Assembly (NCBI RefSeq): GCF_024713975.1
Contig: NC_091109.1
Span: forward strand, 18,879,760-18,943,759
DNA length: 64,000 nucleotides
Origin: Paralichthys olivaceus
Taxonomy: Eukaryota; Chordata; Actinopteri; Pleuronectiformes; Paralichthyidae
Direction: 5' to 3'
Position numbers and translations under genes: made by a program. The stretch's first letter is position 1; the number at the start of each line of letters is the position of its first letter. This document shows positions 22,640 to 45,272 of this stretch, in pieces. The notes beneath the pieces were generated by a model. The model worked only from the letters and a program-made list of their open reading frames with translations, was not told where the DNA came from and ran no database searches.

Positions 22640-23759
22640 GTGCGTGTTCTCGCGAGACTTGTGCAACAGCGCCCCCTTGTTGTGGAGAGGCGACGGGAGG
22701 TATGAGGAATGCGCGGCTAACGATAGCAACATCCACGAGTGGGGATTTAATTCACTCTCGGTCCTCGGTTCCTCCGGAGCTCCAGCCGAAGCTGCTGCGG
22801 GACACGGTCCGGTCTGTACCCGCGGGGTCCCCTTCTTCGTTCCCGCCGAGGCGAGCGGCGACAGCGGCGGAGCCCGGCTACTCCCGAGCGGAGGGGAGCG
22901 GCCTGCTTTTGTAGGCGGCTTCCCGGTGCTGCTCAGGCGGCTAGCGCTGTCACGAGAGTCCGCTGCTTCCGCTGGCTTATTTTTCGCGTGCGCCGGGGGA
23001 AGCGTGGGAGCTGGGAAATTATTTAAATTTTAATAATCGCACCGTCTCCTCCACCTGCCGCCTCCACCAGCCACCTGCAGCCGCCGCTGTTTCCCGGCGG
23101 AGGGGCAGCGCTCGGAGCCGGGGCGGCCTGTTTTGTTTTCGAGCCGCCGCCATGAATCTCCGCGAACAATAACAAGAGCCGTGACGAGCCCCCGCAGGCT
23201 CCGCGCCGCCGAGCCGAGCAGCAGACCCGGGTGTGTGGGATGATTAATGCGCCCTGTGGTGCCGTGAACCTCCGGGACGAGCATGCATGTGGACTATGGA
23301 ACATCCGGGGGGAAAGCTTTGCAGACGGGATCAGTGTGTCACGGAAGCCCGTGTTTGAAGCTCCGAGCTGCCGCGAGCTAACCTGCTGTGAGCACCGTTA
23401 ACGGGCCCCGGTGGAGGGGAGGGCTCCGCGCGGTGTGTATGGAAACCGCCGCCTCGGATGAACCGACGTTTTTACGCATGCCTGTGAGCGCACGGCCCCA
23501 TCGGCAGCAGCGGTACTTTTCCAGCCGGGACACGCGGAGCATGGGTCGGATGTGACCGGGGGATGTGCTCCGCGCGCAGACGGCTGCATGTGTGGGTCTA
23601 CCGACGGGACACCGACGCCCTGACTCCCCTCTATGCTCTCTGCGAAGCCCCCGGACTCCCCACGACGGAAACACGCGCGTGTCACCGGGTGGCTCTTGTG
23701 TTTTTAACGTATTGACAATCTCTCTTAACGGACCGGAGCCCCGGGGCCAGGCAGCGGAG
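22640..23759 (+). promoter_or_regulatory. msl2 CpG-rich promoter and 5' UTR
   Basis: GC content and CpG density rise sharply at about 22640 and stay high through the first coding exon. This is the pattern of a housekeeping CpG-island promoter. No TATA box is seen. Several ATGs precede the msl2 start (for example 22702 and 23565), so upstream open frames are possible. The transcription start cannot be placed from sequence alone. Confidence 0.6.
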
Positions 23760-24807
23760 ATGAACCCGGTGAATGCGACCTCTCTCTACGTGTCCGCGAG
23801 TCGTTCGGTGCTGCAGTGCGACCCCCGAGACCCCCGGGCCCTCGCGGAGCTCTGCAGGCTGCTGCCGTTCTTCCGTCAGTCCCTGTCCTGCCTGGTCTGT
23901 GGTGAGTGTGTGCGTGCGCGTGTGCGTGTTTATTAACAATCACTTTTAATGACAGTAAATTGCGCGCGTGTGTGTGAGTGCGCGCGCGTGTGTGATCTTG
24001 TTGTCAGCTGTGCGCGCGGTGGGGGCGAGCCTTTTAATAGTGATGCATTTATGGGCAGTTGGAAATATGAGAATCAGCAGTTTCAGTGAGGAGCATGTGG
24101 TTTTAAGTAAACAAGCAACTTTTCCGATTTGTCTTTTTTTTAGGTTTTTGTGGAGGTAAACTGTTATTATTCATTGAGCAGACTCTAGAACATACAGTTA
24201 ATATTTCAGTTTATATTTCCTGTAACACCCCCCCCACACAAAAAAATATTAATTATATGAATAATACATTTTATAAGTAAATACACAAATAATTTATTTA
24301 AATAAAGGTTCTAAACTAAAGGAACAGGTAACATTATAAATTAATTGTTATCTCTTCTGCATTATCTTTTTTGAATGATCGTATTCCCAGGTTTATATTA
24401 GCAGTTTGACAGAAATAGATTTAAAGACAAAGTACCTGAGCATTATTTTGAGTTACTTGTTCTTATCCTAACTAGTTGAGTGTTAATTTATATTTAATTT
24501 ACTTAGATTTTATTTGTGTCAGGCTCTCTGACATGCAGACTGATTATATCCTCAGTTTATTTTATAGTAGTGACGCTCTTAGAGGAGAGAACTTTTCTTT
24601 TGACAGGATCCATTAATTAAAAAAAACCCATTTGTTTTCACTTGTTTACACGCCAGTGAGTCCTGTTTATGAAACGTGACGGCAGAGATTCCGTAGGGCA
24701 GTGAACGCCTCACAGTTCCCAGCTACACCCATCCTGACACACCCCCCTCTGAGTGTTCCTGTGTTTATCATGTTGAGCTGCATCATCTCACACACACACA
24801 CACACAG

Positions 24808-24838
<31 letters not shown>

Positions 24839-27558
24839 CACTCCATTAAAACCAGAGGGAGCACATCTGAAAACATTTTCATTTGCAGAACTGAAACGTA
24901 CATAATGCAGCGACGCTCCCCTCGTCACAGTTTGTGGTTGTTTTTGGTTTCGTGTTGTTTTTTTGTGGCTCTGCTTCTCCCGCGGCTCGTCAGTAAATAG
25001 CTACGTCGGATTATATCTGATTTATTGATGGTTTATTTCATATTTCCCTGACTTGGTGTGAGGTAAAGAGGATATGTACTCACAGATAACCTCGCCGCCG
25101 TCACTCTGAACATTAATAATGCATCGATATGAAAGCACTCCAAACACTGTGTTGTATATCTACGTTCTGCAGTTGTGAGGCAGCACTGAGTGTGTATGGG
25201 GGCTCGTTTCGTATGAATGGCCCTTCATCCCTTTTTTCTCCCCGATCTGCAGCTGCGGTCCCTAGTGATCAGCATTGCTAAGGAAGCTCGTCTCAAAGAG
25301 CGGGTTGTCAGCCGCTGTGGCGAGTTGCCATGCACCACTCAGGTTTGCAAGTACATATCAGTTGAGGAAGCTACTGCAACTGCAGATGAGGAAGTAATGG
25401 TTTGTAAAACACATTTAGTCACAACCGCAGTTTGTCAGAAACACATTTGGCCGGATAAGGATTTTATTGTCGCGCTTGTGTTGGCAGCCGGTGCTGCTTT
25501 TTCTGGATCCTGTGAAAGTCTGTGCATTACTCATCAGTGTAAGCTGATCTGCTCTGTTCCTGTGAAAAGTGTGATGTGTTAATGTTTCCGACCATCTTCC
25601 CCGTCTGTGCTCTGCTTCAGGTAACCTGCTGCAGGACCCGATCGCTCCCACCGACTCGTCATGTCAGCATTACGTCTGTCGAGGCTGTAAGGGTCAGAGG
25701 ATGCAGCTGAAGCCCTCCTGTAGTTGGTGTAAGGACTATTCCCGCTTTGAGGAAAACAGGCAGCTCTCTTTGCTGGTCCACCTTTACAGGGAGCTCTGTC
25801 TCTACATCACTCAGTCGCCGCTCGCCCCTCACATAGCCAGCGCCGCCAGTGACTCGCCAGATCTCCAGGCCATCCTGAACGAGGGCCTGAAGTTGGCCGA
25901 GAGCGAGCCAGAGGCGGAGGACGTTCCGGATTCAATGGGGCTGTCGCAAACGGCCTCCACCTCCGACGTGGTCCATCCCAACGAAGCTTCTCCTGCGAAG
26001 GAGCTCAAAGGAGAGGAGCTGAGCCCTTTGAGCGTTAACGGACTGCATGATTGTAACGGCCTGGTCAGTTCGGACTCTCTGCAACCCGTCATCATAGAAA
26101 CAGGTGGCGGCGTTGCGAAGCAGGAAAGCTTCTCCACAGAAATCCCCGTGTGTGTGAGCGTCACCGGGACTGGGGAGGCGGGGCTTTGTGACATTAGCAC
26201 CTTCGGGGATGACCTGAAACATGGCGGAGGGCCGTTGTTATTGAGTGTTGAGGAGGTGCTCAGGACTCTGGAGACGGACACGGACCCTGACCCCACACCC
26301 GAGCCCACCCCCCAGCAAGACTGCCCTCCCTCTGTACCTCAGTCCAGCCTCAACGGGCCGCGCTGCCCGTCTGGGCTGGACTCCTCCCGTCTCATCCCCT
26401 CTCTCCCCCCAGAGAACAGCCCTCGCCCCCTCCAGTCTCACCCGCAGCCCTCCTTGCAGCCTCCCCCTCAACCCTCCACAGTCATCCCACGAGCCCCCCC
26501 TCGGTGCCACCGCAAGCGTTCCCGCTCAGAAAGCGACAGCGAGAAGGTGCAGCCTCTCCCCATCTCCAGCCTCCTACGAGGGCCCCCCCTCGGTGCCAAC
26601 AGCTCCCCCCACCACCCCAACCCTGGTGCCACCACCAAACAGGAGCCTAAATTTCCCGCAGTCTCGCCCCACCCTCACCTGGCCCCGGTGCCGAATGGCG
26701 GCCCCCCTAAAGTGGGGAAGGCTGTGCTCGTCTCCAACAAGGCACTGAAAAAGACTGTGGAGCATCATGGGTCCACAAAGAAGGCTTATACCAAAGCCAG
26801 GCAAGGGGCTCCAAAGCCTCGTGCACAGCCCCGTGACCGCTTGCCCCCTCACCCCCATGCACACCCCCTGACACACCCACCCAGCCCCTCAAAGCCACTG
26901 TATAAGAAGCCTGTGGAGAAGAAGGGCTGCAAGTGCGGCCGGGCCACACAGAACCCCTCCGTGTTGACCTGTAGGGGGCAGCGCTGCCCCTGCTACTCCA
27001 ACCGCAAGGTGAGAACAACGTCCTGCTCCCAGTTGTCATGACAACACAAACACAACCTAAGGATACATATATCAACAAACTGACGACTTGTGTTCGTTAA
27101 CGGTGTCAAATAGTTTCATGAGCACTGGAGTATTCAGTCATCAAGCTTCAGAAGATGAACCTCACACTCTGCAGCCTTTTAATTCTAGAAGTGATTTTCG
27201 TTTGAGTCTTTATGGCGTCTCATCAAACTTGTTGTTGATTATCGTTGTTGTGTTGCAGGCGTGTCTGGACTGTATCTGCCGCGGCTGCCAGAATTCCTAC
27301 ATGGCCAACGGGGAGAAGAAGCTAGAAGCCTTCGCCGTGCCAGAGAAAGCTCTGGAACAGACCCGACTCACGCTGGGAATCAACCTCACCAGTATCACGG
27401 CGGCGGCCCTCCGCAGCCCGGCCACCAGCTCCCCCGGCAACACCCTCCTCAACGTCACCGCGGCCACCGGGGCGCCCGTCACAGCCAGCTTCCTGTCGGG
27501 GGCGGGCCACGACAACAGGGGCTTTGACGATTCACTGGAGATGCGGTTTGACTGTTGA
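23760..27558 (+). CDS. msl2: MSL2, E3 ubiquitin ligase of the MSL histone acetyltransferase complex
   Basis: Complete 609-aa coding sequence in three exons (23760-23901, 25621-27008, 27259-27558), all GT-AG. It is a nuclear protein and partner of MSL1, MSL3 and MOF. The family ubiquitinates H2B and supports H4K16 acetylation. The start MNPVNATSLYVSASR is the conserved MSL2 N-terminus. A RING finger has Cys44, Cys47, Cys62, His64, Cys67, Cys70, Cys81 and Cys84, and is split by intron 1 after Cys47. Residues about 190-460 are Pro/Ser-rich and low in complexity. The DNA-binding CXC domain (about 482-525, GCKCGRA ... CRGQRCPCYSNRK ... CLDCICRGCQN) is split by intron 2. The end matches the conserved ALEQTRLTLGINLTSITA block. 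It is slightly longer than human MSL2 (577 aa), mainly from the Pro-rich middle. Confidence 0.96.
23902..25620 (+). other. msl2 intron 1
   Basis: A 1.7-kb intron between the two halves of the RING finger. It holds a CA microsatellite (24789-24835) and AT-rich DNA. A frame at 25217-25582 runs into exon 2 but is not supported as coding, because exon 1 joins exon 2 cleanly at 25621. Confidence 0.8.
24789..24835. repeat. CA dinucleotide microsatellite in msl2 intron 1
   Basis: About 23 CA units with one GA interruption. Confidence 0.95.
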
Positions 27559-28850
27559 GGTTCCGCCCCTCCTCTGGTCAGTCGTATCGCACATTCCCCC
27601 GCCCCGCCCGCTGGGCGTTATCCATCGGGTCGTGCCAGGGACCTGCAGTAGGCGGAGCCAGAACAAGGCAGCTACAGTGACAGGCGGTAGTGAGGGTCAC
27701 CAGCTGAAGATGAGGGGTCGCCCTCCGTCCATCGCCCGAAACTGCACCATGCTTGTGGTCTTGCGTTCAGATGCAGCGTGGAAGAGAAGAAGGAAAAGAA
27801 AGAGGAGATGTAGCGTTACTGTATGTGCAGAGATTTCATTTCAGTGAGGATAGTTTCTGTTTTGTTCTCTACTATGGGTAACGTGTAGAGCATGTTGTGT
27901 AGTCGGGAGTGTGTGTGTGTGTGTGTGAGCGAGCGTGGATGAGAGAGTGTGTGTGAGGGGAATGCTTTGGTTTGGAGATGAACAGTATCAGCAGGAACAG
28001 AGACATCATCATCATCAGAGACGTGTAATTTATATAAAGGAAAGAACTTTTTGTACATGGACTTTATCAGTTTCCATTTGAGAAAATGTTTTATGATATA
28101 TTTTATAAGTTCAAATCGATGGAGGCCGGCGCCGAGGCTGAGCTGCTTTCAACCGGAGCGTTTCCACACAGCTGACCGGTGAGATCACGCGAGTCGTTAA
28201 CGTTAAAAATGTGATGATCCGATTTATCTTCAACTGACAAACATGCTGTGATGTCGCAGCGACTAAAAATGCCTTTAAATGTGTCGTCGATGAACCAGCG
28301 CTGCAGACGGAAGATGAAACTTCTCTGGCTCGTTGTTTAAACATGTCGCGGTTCTTGAATGAAGCACTTTCCCCACTTTCTCACGCCGACCACACATTTT
28401 TAAAGCCGCCACGTTTCTCTCCCCCCCCCCCAGTGTTTAAAACCTCCGGTTGATCGCGGCCTCCTCGCACCGCGTCTCACGAGATTTAGTTTTCTGAAAG
28501 CTACACTCATGCTGCTAAACACCACAGAGGACTGAAGAAGGAGAGCGCACCTGTTCTCCTCGTCTTTTTGTTCAGTTTGAACGTTTTGTTAACAACATTC
28601 GCAGTATTTATTGGATGTCTCCTGACACGGTTGCCACGTGTTGGACTTCGCTTTCACCTACTCTGCCTGTCAAGTCTGTCGATCCAGTTTGGACTGTCTC
28701 TGTCTCGGTTACGTTGCCGTCTTCTTCTTCTTAGTGTTAGTTCCTGGTGTCTCCAAACGATTTTTGTTCTCCCTCGGGGCATTTAAATACCTGTAATATA
28801 ACTGTAACATATTTCCACAAAAAAGAAAGAAAATCAAAAACTTACCAAAG
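27559..28850 (+). other. Probable msl2 3' UTR
   Basis: No coding exon follows the stop. The sequence has a GT repeat (27908-27927), T/A-rich blocks such as TTTTGTACATGGACTTTATC at about 28049, and a C run at 28421-28432. It looks like one long 3' UTR. The 3' end is not fixed; A-rich sequence at 28819-28845 is one candidate region. Confidence 0.45.
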
Positions 28851-28921
28851 TGTTGTGTGATCATTCGTTTTCCTCTGGATGTTGTTGTGAAGCTCCGTCT
28901 TTCTGCAGCTTTCGATGCGCA

Positions 28922-28935
28922 CCAGCAGGGGGCGG
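28922..28935 (+). promoter_or_regulatory. Strong CTCF-like motif between msl2 and tnfsf10
   Basis: CCAGCAGGGGGCGG fits the CTCF core consensus at every position. It lies between the convergent msl2 and tnfsf10 genes, a reasonable place for an insulator. Motif only. Confidence 0.45.
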
Positions 28936-29159
28936 AACATCCCTGTAAATATCCACCAATGCACTTTGACAACTTTTTATGACTTCATGTCGCTGCCACT
29001 CTTTCAAATTTCAAAACGTGGAATAATTGTTTACGACTTGTTTGTTGTCTTTGCCAGATGTTTCCAGGCAGCGCTCCTCCGTCGGCTCAGAAGCTTTTCG
29101 TCCATCATCCGTCCGGCTGCTCACAGATTAACATTCATACTGAATCATGTTTATTTTAT

Positions 29160-31434
29160 TTAGTGGTTTTTACACATCACAGTTTTTCTCCTGATGCACA
29201 GAGAATATAAATGTTCATACTCGAATTACAAAACAACCTATTACACAAAGTTTAAAAGAGAAAAATGTAATTCAGTCTTTTAAATCTGAACCAAAACATA
29301 GATTGGTGCAGCTTTATTGTAAAGTTTAGCATTTCTTTAATCCCTGGGTGTATTCTGTAAAAACAACATCGTGTAGTTGTTGGTGACTCTGTTTTGTATC
29401 TTTGCTCTTGATTCTGATCTTTAATCTTCTCGACTGATCACCAGGAAATCAGAAACGACCTCTGCGAACCCGAAGGTAAGAAAAACCAACATGTCCTCAA
29501 CCAAACACTGAAACTGAGCCTTTAATTTTTTTAACAGTGTCTTTTATTTCACATATTTACAAAACCAACATTTGCATATTTACATTCACATTCGTTTCGA
29601 TCTACTTGGTAAAAAAATAAATTTTTGATGTGTTTTACGTTTGATCCTGATTCTTGTTCCGTTTCTTCTCTCAGCGGAGAAAGACGTAAAAAAAAAAACC
29701 TCCTCTGTCCATTTACAACAGATTTATCTTGAGTCTGAAAGTCGTTTTTGTGGAAACCAAAACTAAAACCACGTCTAAAATATATATATGTACACATTTA
29801 TAATCAAGACACTGAGAGAAACTTGTATTTACAGAAATGCTACAGTGAACGCTGCCTTCATGTCAAATCTGTGAATCTTGTGACCAGAGCCCGAACGATA
29901 TATATGTTGATAACAATAGTTTTGATGCATCGATATTAAAAACAATTTTACATTATGAACATTGGAGAGAAAATGTGGATTAATGTTTGTATTTTACTTT
30001 AAAATAGTCGAGGTTTTATTTTTTAATTCAAGTTTTATATATATGGTTGAATTTGTTTTGTTTAATCTTTATTTATTCTCAATTTCAGTTTTATAATCAG
30101 AGATTCTCTTTGTGAATCGGTGGCTCTGCTGCAGTTTCCAGAGTCAGCAGAGCTCCAGTGAGAAAAGAGAGACAGCCCATATTTCGACTGTGCTGCGTGA
30201 CGACGTGAGTGATGTTTTCCACGTCTGCAGGTCACATCTGCATCTAATCCAACGTGACATGAATGCCCGAGAATACCAACCATTAGGCAGCGTTTAATGC
30301 ACCAGTTGGAGAGCGCTCGCCGCGGACGAGCCAACGCTGGAGGACTGACAGCAGAGCCAGAGACTGTGATGCGGCTGCCAACAAAAACACAAGCAGCAGT
30401 GTTTTGAATTTTACTTTACAAACTCATGAGGGATGAGGTGATGAAGATGCTTCTTTAATGTCACCGTGCGGATGTCAGCGCGAGGCGCCGCTCTCCTCGC
30501 CGTGTCTTTGATTTAAACGCTCAACCATCTGAGAAAGGTTACGCACAAACATTTCTGAGAGGAAAACACTGAAGCTTTGTTGGGAAATTGAGAACAAATG
30601 ATTACGTTTACACAAAGCGCACAACTGTTGCTGCGACGTTTCTCTCCCGTAGGTGGCGCGTGTCCATCCCAGGTGGCAGCAGTGCCCCCTTGTGGAGAAT
30701 CTAGAGGCTGCCAAAGGTGAGTTAATGAAGTTTTTTACGTCACGCTGAAGTGAAACCACCTCACACTCATTATTCATTCAACTTTTCCTGCATCGCTTCA
30801 ACGCTGCTCGTTGGCAAAGCAAGGAAACTTCGGGTTCTGAGGTTTTGCACTTCGCACACACGTCCTTCAAGATCACGTAAATACGACCATATGTCCACTG
30901 GGCACATATTGCTTGCATGTGTACATGTGAGAAATGGACATGTAAAGTCGATCCCTCCTGGGACAACGAAGACGATCCATCTTTGAACCGAGGAAAAAAG
31001 AGTGATAAGCGATTTTGTGGATTGAAGAACGTCTTGCGGCAGGAGTTATAGAACAGACGCAGACCACGGCCTCAGGACCCGACGGAGCCGCGCACGAAAT
31101 GATGTCAAGTGACGTTAGAAGAGCACAGGAGATTAAACGTAGGTGCACGCGATGAACCGGTGACTTTACGTGAGTCCACAGACGAATCCAAGAAAAGTTT
31201 GTGCAGCAGAACTTTCTCCGTCGGTCACGTCAACACATTTCAAAATCAACACATTTGCACAACAATTAAACTCGTGTCCGTCTTAAGTCTTCACCAACAA
31301 AACCAGTGTTGGGCTGAGATTCTGAACAAAGCTGCGACTTCTAGCGTCAGTTTTTCACTTCAGGAGCGAGGAGCAGGAGGAGGAGGAGTCTAGAATCAAC
31401 ACAAACGTGACGACAGCTCCCTCTGCTGGTCATC
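29160..31434 (-). other. Region between msl2 and tnfsf10, including the tnfsf10 3' UTR
   Basis: No coding exon is supportable. The tnfsf10 3' UTR must start below 31435 on the minus strand. Minus-strand AATAAA signals occur at about 30068 and 29543, so its length is uncertain. Several short open frames exist on both strands (for example 30475-30777 and 30873-31148), none with family features. Confidence 0.4.
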
Positions 31435-40534
<9,100 letters not shown>

Positions 40535-40760
40535 AACGACAGAGCGCCGTCCGGTTTCCCGACCAGCGCCGTCCCGTTCCGTCCCCAGACCTCCAGAACA
40601 AGAACAATGGCAGAGAGCTGGCTCCTTCACTTCTACCCTCCCCGTCCCCTGCGCCCAGGAGGAGGAGGAGGAGGAGGAGGAGGAGGAGGAGCCGACCTGA
40701 AGAACGAGAGCCTTTTCCCTCTTTGAATTTCTCCTGGAGAGATTATTGTTTCATTTGTGC
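40535..40760 (-). promoter_or_regulatory. tnfsf10 5' UTR and promoter region
   Basis: GC-rich sequence upstream of the ATG with a GGA trinucleotide run at 40658-40691 (CCT on the coding strand). CAAATGAAAC on the minus strand at about 40750 is one mismatch from an interferon-response element, but this is weak. Confidence 0.35.
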
Positions 40761-43700
40761 GCTGAGAAAACACTGATAACTTTCTATAGTTTATTGTGAG
40801 TCTCATATCTGAGCTCAGATCAGCGCTGCTCTGACAAAAACACCTTTTCCACCAGAGATCAGCTCCTAAAGCTGCAGCTGAGTTTGAACACGGACATGAT
40901 TTTTATGTTGAAGTCGCTGAAGTTGACCTTCTCACTGATTTAACCTCCAGAAGTTAAGACTCCTTCAAGGGGGGAAAACATAAAACTAAGCCTTTCTTCA
41001 AAGTCCTGTCTGACTTCTGTGCCACAGCCACATGTAGCCAAGAGGGCAGGCTGTGTAAATGAAAGAATAAAAGAAGTTCTGATGTTCCACACATTCTTTT
41101 TCACCGTTTTATCTGTTTTGGCTCCAAATCTCTTCACCTCTCGTATCATCATATCTCGAGCATCCATCAGGTTTTCTGTCAGAGGTGAGGTGTGAAGGAA
41201 AATATGCCCCCGAGGACACAGAGGGATTAAAAAGCAGAAAACTCCTGCCTGAATATATCGTCTGTGAATATCTACAAGTGGCAGGAGATGTGGATCCTCT
41301 CGGATGACGCTGGATTCCTTAGGAGCTTGTTGTCCAGACATGTTGTCCCTTTGTCCCTCGAGGTCGGAGAAGGCCTGGTGAAGGATTCCTGCTGCAGGAG
41401 TTTCCACATTGTCTCACAGAGTTGGTCCTCAGAAGGTTTTACATCAGACAGTGATGAGAAAAGAGTCTTAACTTAATTGAACTCACAGCCTCTGCTTCAG
41501 CTCTTCTCCTCTGACTTTAATTTCTTTGACATCGTTGAAAATGAAAACCAAATGTCAAAGGAGGAATCAGAGGTTTGATTGTTTGTGAAAATCCAGTGTG
41601 GGACAATACGACGATAATGAGGAGGACAATATCTTATGAATGATTGAAATGTAGTTTTATACATTTAAGAGAAAAAAGGTCATAGAAGAAAATCATGAAT
41701 TTATTAGTAATGTAAAATCTCCAGAACAGTCTCCATCCTCTCATCATTTAACACATGGATGTTACATGATTTGTTTTCACTCGTATATTTAACCTACATA
41801 ATAATAATTTGCTCTGGAATATCATTTAAATATCATTATGTATATGTTCACTCTTTTAATAAGGATTCACCGCAGCATCATGTAACCATACAACCGAGAA
41901 TTAGGTTTGTTTTAAGTATTTGTTGGATTATTCAAAGACAGACACACAAATGTAATTTATCCTTATATATGAATATATTATTATATATTAAGTCGTATCT
42001 GTTGCTTTTGGTTTTGCTGCAGACTGATTCTGCAACATTTATTGTACGTGGATATAATTGCACAATATTTGACGCAGTGGAGACGATGCAGTTTCACTCC
42101 GTTCATATCAAAGTGCTCGTTGGCTCATCGCTGTCGTCCGTCCAACAAGTTCTGCTGCTTTTTCCCCAAAACGGGCCATTCATCATTCCCACTGACCTCC
42201 AGCTGTGAGCAACCACTTCGAGTCTCACTCACGAAATATCTCTTCTTTCACTCTTTCTGCTCCCGGTTGAAGAATCACTGGAACTGTCTGAGCGTGTGCA
42301 GCAGCTTCATCGTTTAAACGACTCATCACATCTGGGAACTTTTTTCACTCCGACTTCAAACTTCCACGCTTCAAACAGCTACTCTCACTCGACTTGCTCA
42401 GATGGACGTTTGTCTCGAGGATTCTCGGCCTCTACCTCCAGTTGCCTGGCGCCTTCATGTGGACTGTAACTAATGAGGAACAGTTCAGACTGCGGGAGAA
42501 AGATCTTCACCTCCATTTCTCACTTTTTAGAAAAATGGCATCAATCACTCTGTCTCTTTTTTGGATCTTTCTGTCGATGAAGTTTGAGTTTCTGTTGCCG
42601 CGACTTTTCCTGACACTGAATGTTTGAAACAGGAAATTAAGCTGATGAGGTCATCGCCTTCTTACTTTCTAACTATTTTCAGACCTGCGCTGAAGTCCAG
42701 ACATTTTCCTGAAGTTTTGTCGGTTGTTCCTGGAAATTTTCTGGAAATTTTCCTGCAGCCTCCGAATAAAAATGTTCTGGAAACTTCCCAGCGAGCGAGT
42801 GGACGTGAAACTGGAAGAACACAAATGTCTCAGGATGAAGAAGAGGAGCCGTACACGTAGAAGACGAAGACGTCGACTTAGAAAGACGAGGAGGTTCCAG
42901 ATGTTTTGGTGATGAGGGCCGACGCCGGTGTGGACGAGCTGCAACCAACATCACTGATCTTCACACAGCAGAGTTCAGACACATGTCCCGCCTCCTGCTG
43001 CTCTACAGGCTCCGCCCCTCGCCTGAGTGTCCCCCACATGTTCCTGTTGTCGTGAACGAGTCGGACGATCGGCTTTGCGTCTCCACTCATTTCTAACTTA
43101 CGGTTAGTTTTACACTTTACATTGGTCACATCCACCACCCAGGCATTTCCGATCAGAGCGAACGACTCTACGATTTACGCGTCGAACACGAGAGCGGTCG
43201 TGACGTTGTGAAGTTTGTAATGCCCCCCCCCCCCCCCCGTGACGTGACGCACAGCAGTCAGTGCAGTAATGAAAATCCCTGGCTGTGTTATTACCAGTGT
43301 ATTGTTGTGCAGTTAGGCGAGCTTAGCCTATAAATGAATCCTGGGCCTGTTGGCTCGTTCCTGCATCTGCAACATCTGGCCTCAATCTGGCTCCTACGCC
43401 CCGCAATCCCCCCGAGGAGACACTCTCTGCTTAGGTTTCACTCCGCTCCACCAGGCATGCCTGCAGGGGCTGCGGGGGGTAACAGTGTGCAAATTATTTG
43501 TGTGGGTGTATATGTGTGTGTGTGTGTGTGAGATCGAGCCCAGTGTGAATACACGAGGCTCCAGAGGACGTCCTCACTGTGGACGCCCGAGAGAGCGAAC
43601 ACACATGGACTTGAGTTTGTCCCTTAAGTGAATATTTCACTGACTCAAATTAAATCCCTGGAGACGTAAACCACAACCGCTGCAGGTTTATCCTCCTCCC

Positions 43701-45161
43701 TAATGTCGACCAGAACACGAGCCTTTGCTCTAAATCAGATCCGTCCCTCCTGAGGACGAGCTGTTTGTCCAGAAATGAGATTTAATTCCCCCAAAATGTG
43801 AGTGTGTGAAAAGATTTCAGGCCCCACATTGTGATCGCTGCAGGCTCAAACTCACTCTCTGTGAGTGGAGTCCTGAACGCCGGCCAAGTTTTGATAGGGA
43901 TACGACCAGGAGAGCTGACCGACTCCCCCGCAAAGTCCACTCCCTCCTTCCCTGCTTCTCAAACCAACACTCTGACTCCCCTCTGCCTTTGTTCTCCCTC
44001 GTTCTTTCTCTCGTTCTTTCTCATCCGCCTCTCCTATTCATTTTTTGTTTTCTTGTTCAAGTCGATTTTCCGGAGCAGGTTGAACGAGCTGCGTTCTCTC
44101 TGTCACAGTGTTTGTGTTCCGAGGCCTTTTCCACGTCAGCAGACACGTTGACGTGTGACGGCGAGAGAAGCTCCGGAGTAAATGCTCAGGTTCGTCACGT
44201 GACTCTAAACGGAGTAATGACGTCATTGTCGCAGGATTATGACGAATGACTGGTAGAAAAATGCATCATGTTAATTTTACACTTAGTCTTATGTTCCTCT
44301 CGCTCCTCTCATGTCTCCACCATGAGCACAATGCATGATGGGATATACTACTCGGTTGGTGACCATCAATCAGCACTGTTTTTCCTGATGCATTATGGGA
44401 AACATTGATTGAACCAACCCTAATGAAGCTCAGTGAGCGTAAAAAAACATTTTTAAAAATATTTACAGATTTTCTTTTAGTTTCTCTGGTTGAACCTGAA
44501 AAACACAAACAGGTGAACGGAAACCTGCAGCATCACGGACGACTGTCACCATCTGCCTCTCTGGGAGAATTTAGACCGACTGTAAACAAACTGAGTTTCC
44601 AGCGTGACTCAACCTTTCTCTGCTGCGTCTGCTGCAAAAACACAGTTTGACTGTCGTGTCCGAGACGTTCCCATCGAGGCTCGGAGCTTTCTGCAGAGAC
44701 ACGCTGTCGGGGACTCGATCACGAGAGGACGAACAGAAATAGACGTTTATTTCACTGTTTGGACTCGAACGTGTTTGTTCAGTTTGTTCCCACAGATTCT
44801 GTTTCCTGCTCAGAACGAAACTAAAATATATATTTAAAATAAAAATCATTCATCATCTGAGAAAACAAAGAAACACAACCATATATAGTAGTTTACACTT
44901 TACACATCTTTAAAACATGTAGTGTAGGAAAACTGAAAAACAAATGATTAAATAATCATCAGATAAATAATTTAAACAAACTAAAATACAAATGTTTGCT
45001 TCTCATGTGAAAACCTGGTGTTTGGTTTGTTAAGTTTCAGGTTGAATTTAAATAATTAACTTTCTAACATTATGGAAGTAGAATATGAATATGAGCACAA
45101 TATAAGTTTCCTCTGACTCTTCAGCATAAATACTGAACAAGGTCACTTCATATCTGGCCCA

Positions 45162-45164
<3 letters not shown>

Positions 45165-45197
<33 letters not shown>

Positions 45198-45215
45198 GAG
45201 AGAGAGAGAGACACA

Positions 45216-45249
<34 letters not shown>

Positions 45250-45272
45250 CACACACACACACACACACACAC
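45165..45272. repeat. Compound CA/GA microsatellite
   Basis: Three CA blocks separated by two GAGAGAGAGAGA blocks. Confidence 0.95.

Noticed and set aside
22575-23033. 152-codon plus-strand frame upstream of msl2
   Set aside because: It starts in AT-rich DNA and runs into the CpG island. The composition reflects GC bias, and no domain or splice link to msl2 is seen.
25829-27078. Several long frames opposite or shifted to msl2 exon 2 (90-167 codons)
   Set aside because: Shadows of GC-rich, Pro-rich coding sequence. The msl2 frame alone carries the RING and CXC domains.
44290-44405. Inverted GCATGATGGGATA / GATGCATTATGGGAAA pair suggesting a transposon
   Set aside because: The arms are short and imperfect, with no target-site duplication seen. 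Evidence is too weak to call an element.
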